Shown piece after piece: positions 22,406-33,799 of a DNA stretch of 64,000 nucleotides. The stretch's first letter is position 1. Every line of letters starts with the position of its first letter. The notes beneath the pieces were generated by a model. The model was not told the DNA's origin. It saw nothing but the letters and a program-made list of their open reading frames with translations, and searched no databases. Both the position numbers and the translations under genes were made by a program. Source of the stretch: Rhizopus sp. PT2906 (Eukaryota > Mucoromycota > Mucoromycetes > Mucorales > Rhizopodaceae); NCBI GenBank assembly GCA_025529335.1, contig JAMYHX010000026.1, positions 1 to 64,000 of the forward strand, read 5' to 3'.

Positions 22406-24249
22406 CTATTTGTTCATGTGATTTAAAATAACGACTTGCTTATTGGATGTACATGCTGCTAACTTTTCTCCGTTTTTACTAAAGTGTACTTCGAATATAC
22501 CTCCATCTGCCTTGTATGTCTTCTTTAATGTACCATCCTATATGAATAAAGGTAAGTATATATATATGAACATTATCTTCATTTACCTTTGTGTCCCAAA
22601 CATTCAATACTTCATCAAAGCTACCAGAGGCCAATAGACTAGCATCAGGGCTAAATGAGATAGAATACACTGCCTCTGTATGATTATTCAATACATAGAG
22701 ACATGTTCCACTCAGTGCATCCCAAAGACGTACGGAGGAATCGAAACTGGCAGTGGCCAAAATCTTGGCGCCATCCTTTTGTTGATTAGGAGCCCATTGC
22801 AAGGTATAAATTTGCAAAGTATGACCCTTAATCTGTTGTATTGGTTTATCAGATGATAATGACCAAATCTTGGCTGTCATATCATCTGAACAAGAGGCCA
22901 AATATTGACCAGATGGGTCCCAACGAACAGCATTGACTTCATCTTCATGACCCACCCATTTCTTTAATGGTTTTGTTTGTCCAATTTTACAAACATAAAT
23001 TGTTCTATCTGACGAACAAGAAGCAAACGTTGTATTATCCATCCAGTCCACATCGAGAATAGCTACTATAGATAAGTTTTCTTAGTAAATGTATATAGCA
23101 ATTTTTCTTCTTCTTTGCCATTACGCATATGATGTTCAAACTGTTGCTTCATTTCTCCAGTTTCAGGGTCCCAAACGATCGTTGTTGTATCTGCACTGCC
23201 GCTCAATATAAGATCTCCTTTCATATTCCATTTTAAGGAAAAGATCGGCCCTCTGTGCTGTGCCATAACAAAACGTAATTGACCCTTTTGTGTCCAAATT
23301 CTTGCTTGTCCATCATACGACCCAGTGACTAATAAAGTACCCGTTGGCTGCATAATAAAGGTTCATTATTTGTTATATTTTAAAAATAGTATTTCTCTTA
23401 CATTCCAGTCTAGTGTTGTCACATCCTTATTATCGTTCAAGTTGGGTAAATGATTCAGTGTGATAGAATTGGCTGCTTCGTTCTTGTCTTCTGGTACATG
23501 CCATAGTCTTGCTGTTGCATCTCCAGAGCTATTAAAGGGCGTGCATTAGATAAGAATGCCATCTATGAGTGTAAAATTACCCCGAAGCAAGAAGAGACGT
23601 AGTTACAGGATTCCAAGCACAAGAAAACACTTCACTTTTATGTCCCTTTAATATAATAACGTCATCCGGATCAACCTCTGTGATTTTCGTTGGTAACGAT
23701 GACTCTGATGTTGTATTCGCAGGTATTATTGGATTACTCTCTGCCATATCTTCGTCTTCTTTTATCACCTTCTTCACCGTCTCATTTTCCTCTTTTATTG
23801 ACTCTTCGTCGTCTCCCACGTCCTTCCTTGCTCTTTTCTCTCGTTCTTTTTGTTGTTTTTTCTCAGTTTCCTTTCTTTGCCTCTTTGTTGTTCTCACAGG
23901 CTTCGTGTTGAATGTGTTTCCGGTTAATTCACAGTGATGAGGTTCTAATAACGAGAATGGAACGGTACATTCCATCAGTTCGCCTTCTTCATTCATATGT
24001 GCTTCTATTTCCATAAACTGAAGGCCTTTGTGAATGATGTTTATTAATGCTCCTGGCTGAATATGTGTATCTCTATAAGCTGATTTCTCTACTTGACTCT
24101 CATATTGAAACGCAAATGAAGTATGTCGAAAACCTGATAATGAATAACAATAATGTTAGTTTAGAACAAGTCGTATTCTTTTATTTTATACCTGATTCCT
24201 GCAAATATTTGTAGATTATTATGTTTACTTCTTCGCTTGTAAGCACCAT
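22406..24249 (-). CDS. LisH-WD40 transcriptional corepressor, TBL1/SIF2-like
   Basis: Six exons (24249-24192, 24133-23581, 23528-23402, 23347-23125, 23065-22587, 22537-22406) join to 1572 nt, 523 aa. The N-terminus is a LisH dimerisation motif (VNIIIYKYLQESGFRHTSFA) followed by ALINIIHKGLQF, as in TBL1/TBLR1 and yeast Sif2. An Arg/Lys/Glu-rich linker (about 105-165) leads to a C-terminal beta-propeller with clear WD blades, for example GSGDATARLW, YDGQARIW, SADTTTIVWD, SCSDDMTAKIW, SFDSSVRLWD and SFDEVLNVWD. The final exon ends QVVILNHMNK. Family members are subunits of HDAC complexes (Set3C in yeast, NCoR/SMRT in animals); that role is inferred here. All splice sites are GT-AG and every exon restores a broken blade. 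Confidence 0.88.
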
Positions 24250-24633
24250 TCTTCAAATACACGCGCGTGGGGTGAGGGTAAGAGAAAAAAGAGACTTTTT
24301 TTAAAACAAGAAAACAGTGGGTGTGGTAATTGCTCTAGGGAAGAGTGACTTGCAATGTCTTTTGCGGAGAATTAATAAGTGCACACATACAGAGAGAGAA
24401 CATTGTATAGGATGATCTGGCAAATCAGGATAATACAATAAAATGAGGCATAATATCAATTGTCAATAAAGGTTGATAGGTTGTACAAAGCCTCCAACTG
24501 TTTTTGAATAAGCATAAAGGACTATCAAATCATCTTATGGGCTTCTGAAAGACTAGGCGCCGTGTACTTTTAAAGAGAAAACTCTTATCATTTATTAGCT
24601 TTTATGTAATTGGATCTTTAATATATTTATGTG

Positions 24634-25788
24634 TTAGACATGAGCAACTTCATGAGGAATATATATTTCTTCCAAGTATTTAATATCTTCATTGCTTAGC
24701 TTAACTTCAAGAGCATAAAGTAGATCATGCAAATGTGATTCTTTGCCAACACCAACAATTGGAGAAGTAATGTATGGCTTAGATAGCATCCATGCTAAAG
24801 CAATCTATAAAGCAAAAAATTGTTATTTACACTGCTAAGCATAGCTTCCATGGAGGTTTTCTCTTACCTGAGCTGGTGGGCGATTGTGTTTCTTCGCTAT
24901 TTCAATGACCCTGTCAATAATTTCATCGTTGTTCTGGGCTTGTCTGTCTTGGAAGAGAGTTGGAATATATCCATCGATTTGTAACCGGATGGATTCTCTG
25001 TTCTTGCCAGTCAATAAGCCTCTAGCCAAGGGTGACCAAGGAATAATAGCAATACCACTGTCTTGGCAATAGGGAATCATCTCTCGTTCTTCTTCGCGAT
25101 AAAGTAAATTATACAAGTTTTGCATAGACACAAACTTGGCCCATCCTCTTCTTTCAGCAATAGCATTTGCCTTTTGGAATTGCCATGCATAACCTGAGCT
25201 TGCACCAATATATCTGACTTTACCAGAGCGAACCAAATCATTTAATGCCTCCATGGTCTCTTCAAGTGGTGTTTCCTACATAATATAAAAATAGTCAAGA
25301 TTACCTAGAGATACACAAAAGGCTTTCATCCTTACAGGGTCAAATCGATGAATTTGATAAAGATCGATGTAATCAAGGCCCAATCTTTCCAATGAAGCAT
25401 CTACAGCATCAAAGATATGCTTGCGAGACAGTCCGCTCTCATTAATACTTTCAAGTTTGCCACCATGCGCCATGTCATTTATGACAGGAAAGAAAAGCTT
25501 GGTAGCAATAACAATACGAGATCTTGGCATATTGAACTTCTTTATAGCTTTACCCAAAATGCGTTCACTCTCTCCATTTGAGTACATATTGGCAGTGTCA
25601 AAGAAGTTGATACCAGCTTCATACGCTTTACCAATCAATTCGAGTGATTCTTCTTCATCTTTTACCCAGGCTAACCATTTGGATGATCCATATGACATAC
25701 ATCCTAAACAGAATCGCGATACCTTCATACCCGTGTTACCGAAGCGGACATATTGCATCTGTGGAAGTGTGTTTGAGTTTGGTGACAT
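24634..25788 (-). CDS. Aldo-keto reductase (YakC/aryl-alcohol dehydrogenase type)
   Basis: NAD(P)H-dependent reductase of carbonyls. Exons 25788-25336, 25275-24868 and 24804-24634 join to 1032 nt, 343 aa. The (beta/alpha)8 fold shows NTGMKVSRFCLGCMSYG, then FFDTANMYSNGESERILGKA. The expected catalytic tetrad is visible: Asp64, Tyr69, Lys97 (in VIATK) and His147 (LYQIHRFDP). IGASSGYAWQFQKA, MQNLYNLLYREEEREM, PWSPLARGLLTGK and, in exon 3, PIVGVGKESHLHD complete the cofactor-binding half. Substrate is unknown; many fungal members act on aryl aldehydes or xenobiotics. Cytosolic, no signal peptide. Confidence 0.9.
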
Positions 25789-25804
25789 GACTGTAAATCT
25801 CTTT

Positions 25805-26284
25805 CTTATATATATATAAAAAAAAAAAAAAAGAAAAAAAAAAAGATAGTCTTAATGATGTTTATATATTGTCTATGATTAATGCCAATCGCACGGGTCT
25901 GAACTGAATACGTAGACAATACCTTTTTTGTAAAAATCAAACGTCAGCAGTTCTTTTTTTTTTTTTGTATTAAAGTGTGGCCTTTATCAAACGTCAGAAG
26001 TACTACCTTATATTGTATCTAGATAAAGGATATAAACCTCACACGCAAACAAGTCAGTGGTTGCCTCAATATGTATTGACGCGTCTATACGCCTGAAATC
26101 ATAGCAGATCTTTTGTCACCCCCGTCTTCCAGTGCCTTGATCAACTTCAGCATGCCACAGTTGCCCCATCCACTCACCCACATGGCCCATAAGTTTCTCA
26201 AATGAGTTAAACAGTTCCTTTTGCTTCTTTTGGATATGACTAGGGACACGTAAGTTTATTCCCTTTTTAGGTAGTGTGTAACAT
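25805..26284. other. Intergenic region upstream of the aldo-keto reductase
   Basis: A-rich leader of the reductase gene followed by unassigned sequence. The phrase ATCAAACGTCAG occurs twice, near 25937 and 25988, 51 bp apart; it may be a paired binding site or chance. No gene seen. Confidence 0.35.
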
Positions 26285-26388
26285 TACAGTATTTCCAGAA
26301 AGTAATGTCGCAAAAATTGAATTTTTACAATACAAAATATACAGAAATGCGACATCTTGGCGCGACATTAATTTTTAAAAACACTGTA
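26285..26388. mobile_element. Miniature inverted-repeat element, Tc1/mariner type
   Basis: A 104-bp unit bounded by TA dinucleotides with imperfect terminal inverted repeats. The left end is TA-CAGTATTTCCAGAAAG then TAATGTCGC; the reverse complement of the right end is TA-CAGTGTTTTTAAAAAT then TAATGTCGC. About 20 of the first 27 positions agree. A CAGT terminus and TA target duplication are the hallmarks of the Tc1/mariner superfamily. There is no coding capacity, so it would need a transposase from elsewhere. Confidence 0.7.
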
Positions 26389-26429
26389 TATCCAGCTGTA
26401 CCCCTGCACTACTTGAGCTTGAAAGCTCT

Positions 26430-26880
26430 ACGTGCTTCATCAAGAAAGGAAATACAATGCTAACAGTACCAAATGGCAGTTTTGCAAATCATTTTGGCAA
26501 TTTTGCTTATTTTATTTGGCGTTTTATACTTACTATGGCTGGCCTTCTACGACCCTCTGACTTGGAACGCGTAAGTTTAGACGCGATTACGATTTCATAC
26601 GACAAGGTTTTCTGCGTATCGTGGCTCTCAAGGAGAAACGTCAAAAGAAGCGTGTGACAAAAGTCATCATGATTCATCTGCGCACGGACTCTCCTCTATA
26701 TCCCATAGCCATTTTCGAGGAATACAAGCATCGAATTGTCTCATCAGACTGTCATATTGCTCACCCTTTGTTCCCAAAGATCTACCGACTGTTCTCCGCT
26801 ACTTCTACAAATTTTAGTTTATCTACTTTGGATCAACAACCAAGATCAAGCCTTATTCGTGTAATGTTATGTAAATACGA
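26430..26880 (+). pseudogene. Tyrosine recombinase mid-domain fragment (DIRS/Crypton-like)
   Basis: Two overlapping frames encode one recombinase stretch split by a frameshift near 26605. The first reads FIWRFILTMAGLLRPSDLER, with the first catalytic Arg in RPSDL. The second continues FLRIVALKEKRQKKRVTKV, then SPLYPIAIFEEYKHR and HPLFPK. The C-terminal HxxR and Tyr box is missing. It covers the part absent from the fragment at 17190-17630, but the two are 9 kb apart and need not be from one element. Non-functional. Confidence 0.65.
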
Positions 26881-27396
26881 ATATATGAAGTATTGAACAC
26901 ATTACACAAGTAAGTGATCTTGATTGTTCCCACTCTCTTGTTTGTGCTTTGTTTTCCTGTCTCACTCAAGAAGATAAAGATTAATATTATTATTTTACTG
27001 ACTTTTTTTGTTGCACAAATTCGAATAATAGAGAAAAGATTGATAACAGCAACCAAGATCACTTACTCGTGTCATGTTTTCAATACTTTATGAAGAAAGC
27101 TTTGCAGTACACATTTTAATGCCCGCAATGAGCACAAACATGCGTTTTTTCTTTTTAACTCAAGCCAACTTTTTTAGGCGTAAAAAATAGAGAGAGAGAG
27201 AGAGAAAGTGAACTTTTTGAATAAAAGTGATGAAGTGTAAACCTGGAAATCAAGGTGGCTTTATATTTTGACTTTAAAGATATCCCTAACAAAAAAGAAG
27301 GACAGAAGTAGAAAGCTCCTAATGAAATTATACATAAAAGGAAATCGAGGGCAGGTCCTTTGCCTCCCTTTTTTTTTTCTTCTTCTCTTTAACAAA
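26881..27396. other. Intergenic region upstream of RIC8
   Basis: No gene seen. Contains a GA repeat near 27190-27206 and a T/C-rich leader before the RIC8 ATG at 27397. The frame open from 27268 is an upstream extension without similarity. Confidence 0.4.
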
Positions 27397-29401
27397 ATGA
27401 TAATAGAAGAATATCAAAAAAAGCGAGACACCAATAACTTGGAAGAGTTCTTTGCTGGAATAGAAAATAGGTTGGCCTGTAAGCAAGTCTTTTTTTTTAT
27501 TTTGGCTCATGATTCTGATCACTGTTTTATGCATAAAGTTTCTTCATTAGATGAAAAGTCAAGATTCATTACTTGCCTTTTAAACGACTTGCAAGAAAAG
27601 AACTGGGATGAAACAAGTAAGAAAAGCAATAGACGCTTTACATATAACTCAAACTCGTCTTTTATTATAACCAAAAGCTCAAGCAAAAGCACTGTCTACT
27701 ATCCGTATTCTCGGTCGAGATACAGCCGGATCCGATCCCATATTTACCAAGGAGGTAGGAAAAAAGTTTGAACAATACAAAAGACGCGGTTCCCCTATAA
27801 ACTCTATTTTGTAGACAATGCAGTTCTTAATCAACCTGGCTGGATTACATACAGACGAACCAAAAGAGACAGCCAGTTCATGTGAAGCATTAAAATGCAT
27901 AGCCAACTCTATTTACTTAAAGTCTGACTTAAAAGAATGCCTTGACTCTGAGATCATCTCTCTTCATAAACTTGTTGTTGGTGATAATCCTAGTCAGGAC
28001 ACGCAGTTTTTGGTATGTCGAATTTTGTTTTTTATGACAGTCAATCGAGCTGATTTGGTTACACAATTAATCAATGACAGCATAGAGAAAACTCTTGAAA
28101 AGGTAACCATCAAAATACAGTCTTTGTAAGTCGCTTAATCAAACTCTTTCTTTTAGATATTGACGAGAAATGTGTCTATATTGGAAAAGCAAGATAAACC
28201 ATTAGAACAGCAGACCTTGATTAACCCTGTAACAGTTACCAGTGAGGCATTGAAATTGTTATTCAACCTTATGCTTGTCGACTTGCGAAATCAGACGGAT
28301 CCTCAGACTACAGCTGAACGTTTCAAGCAATGCCTCGTTCCTATATTTCATATTCTATATGAAATCCCACCTGCTGAATCACAACCCATGGTACCTCCTC
28401 ACTCACAAGCAATCCACGCGCTAATGCAGTATCCTTTTTCGGTTATTCAAGAAGTTTGGAGATCACAGACTGAATGGACAAGTACTCTATACGATACTTT
28501 GGAAGAAGGAGTTCAAAGAACGGCCAATCTGTTTTTTAATTTGCTCAACAAGTCTGTGCACGCTTTGATCCCTAATGGAAACCCAGATGATGATGCTCTG
28601 GACCACCAATACCAGCAAATTGATTCAATACTCTCCCCGCTGTTACTTGTTATTAGAACTTTGGCAGAGGGTAATCCTGCATTAAGAGAATGTCTTGCTG
28701 AAAAGATGTTGCCTAGTGAAGAGTAAGATATGCAACTTATTTTTAGCATTCATCTTTATTTACGGAGTAATATATAGAGATCGACTTCGCCCTGTGCATC
28801 AAGGCGATAAATTACCTGCATACATGATAAGATTGATGACGAGCACAATGCTACCTCAGACTAGAAATGCTATTTGTGAAACTTACTTTGTACTATGCGA
28901 TGAAGATGGTAACTATACTAATAATAATAATAATAATCAAAAGGGAAACCAAAAGAAAAGGGGCGGGTGAAAGATGGCCAACAAAAACAAAAACAAAAAA
29001 AAAGAACATGGAAAAGGAGGGGAAAAAGACAAGCACGTTGTGTGAAGCAGTTATATTAATAGATTAATTACATAGCAAACAAGTTTACACAACAAGTAGG
29101 CTATGGCAATGCAATTGGCTTCTTGGTAAATAAAGGAATTCCCATGGAACCACCAAAAGATAGTAGCTCGGGAGATGACAACATCAATCCGATCACGGGA
29201 CAGTACCTATCAGCAGAGGATACAGGGCCTTCATTAGCAGATATGACAGATGAAGAGAAAGAAAGAGAAGCTGAAAAATTGTTTGTGTTGTTTGAAAGAT
29301 TGAAAAAGACAGGCATAGTAGATGTTGAAAATCCAATTGCCAAAGCTATGAGAGAAGGCAAATTGGAGGAAATTCAAGATGAAGGCTCAGATAGTGAATG
29401 A
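27397..29401 (+). CDS. RIC8: RIC8/synembryn, guanine exchange factor and chaperone for G-alpha
   Basis: Seven exons (27397-27478, 27539-27616, 27678-27754, 27815-28102, 28157-28722, 28778-28908, 29076-29401) join to 1548 nt, 515 aa. The armadillo-like helical protein shows the RIC8 landmarks ALSTIRILGRDTAGSDPIF, MQFLINLAGLH, EALKCIANSIYLKS, EALKLLFNLML, LLLVIRTLAEGN, RPVHQGDKLPAYMIRLMTS and, near the end, VGYGNAIGFLVNKGI and INPITGQYLSAE. Length fits fungal RIC8. By family knowledge it folds and activates heterotrimeric G-alpha subunits in the cytosol and at the membrane. Intron 1 is exactly 60 nt and has no stop in frame, so retention would add 20 residues. The next gene begins 111 bp downstream on the same strand. 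Confidence 0.88.
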
Positions 29402-29512
29402 GCTTACTTTTTTTAAGGAGTAAAAGAAGCCCCTCCTTAAAGTATACAGAATAAAAATTGGTATACAGTTGTTTTTTATTTACTTTTTTGTTTTTCTTCT
29501 TCTTTTTTCTTT

Positions 29513-31877
29513 ATGTCCACTACAACTAAACCAACCTCTGCAACACAGAAAATTCTAAGAAAGCTCCATTTAAACAACAACAAAAATATTAATATAGACA
29601 CTGAGCAAACTATTGGTAATATAAAAATAAGCAGGGTCAGTGTTTTCTTTCTCCCTTTAGGCTAATATCACTTTGTAATTACAGTGGATCCACAAAAGAA
29701 GATGAAAAATACAGGCTTAAGGTATGTGATTGAAAAAGATATAAAGAAACAAAAAAGCTGACTTTCATAAAGTGCCTTTCTTAGTAACCGTCGACAAGGT
29801 ACAAATGATGAAACGCGCGAGAAGAACTATAAATTACATAGAATAGACATATAACACCCTTTTGATAGAACAAGATCCTCAAAAGCCTTCCAGAAATGAT
29901 ACTACCAGTGACCGAAGCAAAATGACGACTTCATCACAAACTGCAGCATTTAAAATGAGGCAAAGTCGTCGATCATCCGTAGCAAATAATCTACAATCTC
30001 CAAAAAAGGTTGAATCACCCGCAGTCATGTCTGATACAATGCAGACTCAAATACTTCAAGAGCAGTTGGAGAAACTTGTAGCAGACCAGCAAATACAAAA
30101 ACAAAAATCTGTTTATGACGAAAAAGAAGAAAAGACGATAAAAGAATTAAAAGTTGAATTTGCGTTGCCGTCACCGCCTGTGACACCTGCGGCAACAGGT
30201 ACACCTGAGCCACGCATGTCTGAAGTAGAAGAGGAGGAGGATGACTTGGCTACCAAAACAGTTCAGTCACCTTCTACAGCAGCATCACGACGTTTGCGTT
30301 CTGCTACCTCTCATGGCGGTCTTCGTCCAATCATTATCAACGCACATCAGTCTCAACAGGGGAAACGACGACCCTTATCTTTTGTGGACTCGTGTATGGA
30401 TGATTATACAACAGCCAGAAAGTCCATATGTGATCCATCAGATACATATAGCCCCATATCACGCAAGATTGCAAACTATCGTCTTCATAAAAGATTATCA
30501 GAGCACGACTTGTACAGTACAGATAATACGGAGTTGTTTCCTTTATCATTGGATGAACATTTGCTGCTCCATCAGTACATCATGCAGCATCACCAACAAC
30601 AACAACAACAACAAGTAGATACAGATACTTCTTCTGAATCAACTCAAGGAGGCGATATAATCAAACGTATCGATAGTGCCAAGTCTATTGATAGCAGTGT
30701 GGCAACTGATGCAAAGTGTGAACATCTTAAAAAAATGCTGGAAAAAGAAAAGGCTATCGTAAGAGCACTCCAGAAGCAGAAAGAAGGTAAAGAAGAATAT
30801 GATGTGCTATAAGAGAGAAAAGTAACCATCTGTCGCAGCTATCAATAAAGATGTCACGTTTCTATCACAGAGTGTAGAGGAGCTAACTGCACAAAATTCA
30901 GAATTGAAAAAGAAATTAGACCATGAAAAGGCAAGTTAGAAATGAACTAGGTCTATTGCTTTATTAACCACTTGTACTACATCAAACAGACTATGAAAGA
31001 AAGATTTCAAGATGATTTGTCCTCAACTATGGACAAATTGAATGATGCTACAGAATATATAAGGTAACAAAAACATACGCTATCCCCAAAAGCCTGTCTT
31101 TAACATCTACCTAAAGAAAGTTAGAAAGTCAAAACAAAGACTTAAAATCAACACTAGAAGAAAAAGAAAAAGAAACAAGAGACCTTAGAAGACACAGTCG
31201 TCCTTCGATTGATGCTGGAAAATCTAGTGACAAATCCCTCGCAGTCCAACTACGCCATTCACAGAACCAAGTACGTTTATTGAAATCAACCATGGAACAG
31301 TTTTTGCGTATGGGCGTGTTTAGTGATGATCCCAATTTATCTTCAACGCTCTCTCCTACAGTGTAAGAAAGAATCTCATAACAATATTTTGCCAACATTT
31401 GTACATGTATAGTTCACTTGATTTAGTCGTGCCCGACTTCAAGGCAAAGCAAAGACAACAACGACAGACCCCTTCAGTCAACAATAAAGCACCTCCTAAA
31501 AAGACAAGCGAAGTAACAGGCAAGACAGCAAAGGAGTCAGAAACGGCATCAGCTACAAATCAAGAAAAACCAGAGAAAAAGACAAATGAAGCGACAGAAA
31601 AGAAAAACGAGAGTAATGGGTCAGGTACTGACTTGGATCTACAGCTTCGAGCGCTGCAGAGAGAAAAAGAAATTGTAAGTTTAGTGATGTTGATACTTTG
31701 TCTTATAATAACCCTATCATCATTGTTTAGCTTCAAGCAGAGTACAGCAAGGCTCCTTCTAGTGGAGGTAATGCTATTGTTCGCAGAAGAAGAGAAGAAA
31801 TAGAGTCTCGTCTTGATTCGATTGACTCTCAAATGTGTCGCATTAAGCTCAAGATACGTAGTCGACAGATCACCTGA
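29513..31877 (+). CDS. Coiled-coil protein with Enkurin/Cep57-like C-terminal motif
   Basis: Nine exons (29513-29615, 29685-29721, 29785-29798, 29869-30786, 30839-30930, 30990-31063, 31117-31362, 31413-31674, 31731-31877) join to 1893 nt, 630 aa. The first half is Ser/Thr/Pro-rich with possible phospho-sites, a Glu patch and a poly-Gln run near 30596-30616. Residues from about 340 are coiled-coil (KCEHLKKMLEKEKAIVRALQ onward). The last exon, LQAEYSKAPSSGG then RRRREEIESRLDSIDSQM, resembles the end of Enkurin or Cep57-type cytoskeletal proteins; this is a weak match. Oddities are a 14-nt exon 3 and a GC-AG intron after exon 5 (donor AAG|GCAAGT at 30931), required to hold the frame. Function unknown; a microtubule or spindle-pole role is only a guess. 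Confidence 0.7.
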
Positions 31878-32090
31878 GTTGTCCCCTTTGTATATATGAA
31901 TGTCTGTTTCTGTTTACAATAAATAATTTATGTATATTTTATTTGCTTTATATAATAGTCGCATGGCTCACTTTGGAAACAAACAACGAGTATATTTATT
32001 GATAAAATATAAGCAGTTGTGTGAGTAGTAATTAAAATAGTAATAATAGTAATGGGTAAATCAAAGCAACTATTCATATATATAAAGACA

Positions 32091-33037
32091 TTAATGAGAA
32101 ACCTCAACCTTCTCTTGGCTATCATATGTAGCTGGTGATTGCATTGGAGATGATGCAACATGTTGCTGTTCATGATAAGTGACAGGGCTTGGAGCTTGGC
32201 TGATGACTTGGTGAGCAGGCAAAGGAGATGGGTTGACAGCCTGATGAGTGGGCAAAGGGGACTGATGAACAAATGGATATTGTTGACCATTAGCAGTTGG
32301 AGGAGGAAGATGCTGCTGTTGTAATTGAATTTGTTGAACATTGACATTGGCTGTGGGCAAGTTACCACTACCTCCAACAATTATAAGGAAAGTGGAATAA
32401 GACATGTGAGCAGGTTCTTTTCCTGGAAGAACAAAGTGAAGAACAAGATAGACTACACCACAGAATACGATCTATAACATGTTTAGATTAAAAAACCAAG
32501 GCTTATGCTATATAGCTTACAATAATAGAGCCAGCAAATCCAATTGCTGTTACAGATATAAAGACCATGGAAAAGCTACATGTAAACAAGTAAGTTTTTT
32601 TTTTCTGCAATAGAAAAAGCCTCTGTTACTTACACAATGTAAACTAATGCATAAGGTTAGAACACAGAATAAATAAACAGCATAACCGACTTACACAAAG
32701 CTCGACCAAGGAAACTATACAAGAAGGACCAGTGTTTGGTGTATACGGGAATCTGAGTGAATTCAACAACGCAAAGAGCAAGGAAAAGTAAACTTTTATA
32801 ATATTAGATCAGCAAGTTCTACATGTCAATTATATATAAATCTCACAGCTTGAATACACCAGGTATAATAAAATACCATAAAGCTAATCACGAAAAGACG
32901 ATTAGAAGAGAATACAATAAATATGGGAGGATCAACATACGATAAGCTATGATAAAGTCGCCGATAAAATTAAGAAGGAACCCTATGAGGGCAAGAACGT
33001 TAAGGCACTTGTATGCATCAATCGCTACGTTTGCCAT
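32091..33037 (-). CDS. COPI-associated/TVP15-like Golgi membrane protein
   Basis: Six exons (33037-32941, 32883-32847, 32792-32695, 32643-32634, 32575-32521, 32471-32091) join to 678 nt, 225 aa. Four hydrophobic segments are visible: CLNVLALIGFLLNFIGDFII, the KLLLFLALCVVEF region, VFSMVFISVTAIGFAG and IVFCGVVYLVLHFVLP. Between the second and third lies YSFLGRALFYIV, the FLGRGLFYI-type motif of the COPI-associated family that includes yeast Tvp15. The C-terminus is a Pro/Gln-rich cytosolic tail. Exon 4 is only 10 nt (32634-32643); without it the frame fails and the RALFYIV motif is lost. Inferred role in Golgi membranes or vesicle traffic. Confidence 0.75.
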
Positions 33038-33355
33038 TTTATTTTAAAATAATAATGTGAAAAAGAGAAAAGAGAAATGAAAGGGGAAATCAGATGCACA
33101 ATGATATTTAAGCTTTTTGTATTACACTTTCTTTAGCCTCATTGAATCTGTGGTTACATTGAGGCTTGGTATATAATTTGGTGTAGCCATTTTTTTATAC
33201 GTGCAGGCTGCTATACTGACAATAGATTGGCTGTTGAATCAAATATTCTTCTACAATGGTGAAAGTATCAATGAGCGTCCAATGATTGAATAATGCACTT
33301 GGTTGATCTATAGTTCGTATTATTATTACTACGATAAGCTTGTGGAGGCTTTTTA

Positions 33356-33358
<3 letters not shown>

Positions 33359-33398
<40 letters not shown>
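33359..33398. repeat. Poly-T tract, 40 nt
   Basis: Uninterrupted run of 40 T (poly-A on the minus strand). It lies 320 bp upstream of the COPI-associated gene and could be the tail of a retroposed copy, but no target duplication was found beside it. Confidence 0.9.
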
Positions 33399-33401
<3 letters not shown>

Positions 33402-33690
33402 TCTTGCGATATTTAATCAAATAGAGCAACTAGGGACAATCTAATTAAGAGTATGATATGATTTGTGCTGTTGATAACAAAGATCAGGTATAGAGGACTT
33501 GAATCTCTTTTGATATTTAAAAAAGTGCTCCTTTTATCATTTTATCTTTGGAGGCCATAGTCGCAGATAAGAACGACACTCTTGAGATATACGACAGATA
33601 CTTTTATAGTTACAGCTCTAGTTACACTTAGTGTTAGCATTGTTGAAATAGATTATATTTACTAATCGTACATTAAAAGAATTTACTTAC

Positions 33691-33787
33691 AAAAGTAGTG
33701 GGCAATTGGACAGTCTTGCTCCTGCGCTGCGGCAAGTGCGAAAAACTTGTGCTCGCGACTGTCCACCGCTTCTACTATGTCTTCCAT
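33691..33787 (-). pseudogene. Orphan exon-like ORF, MEDIVEAV
   Basis: On the minus strand an ATG at 33787 opens a GC-richer frame, MEDIVEAVDSREHKFFALAA followed by EQDCPIAHYF, ending at a good GTAAGT donor. It looks like a first coding exon, but no continuing exon was found between here and the COPI-associated gene start. Probably the remnant of a repeated gene. Confidence 0.35.
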
Positions 33788-33799
33788 TAGCTTTTTGCC

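Noticed and set aside
23680..23937. Ser/Phe-rich plus-strand ORFs
   Set aside because: Antisense of the Lys/Glu-rich linker of the TBL1-like gene.
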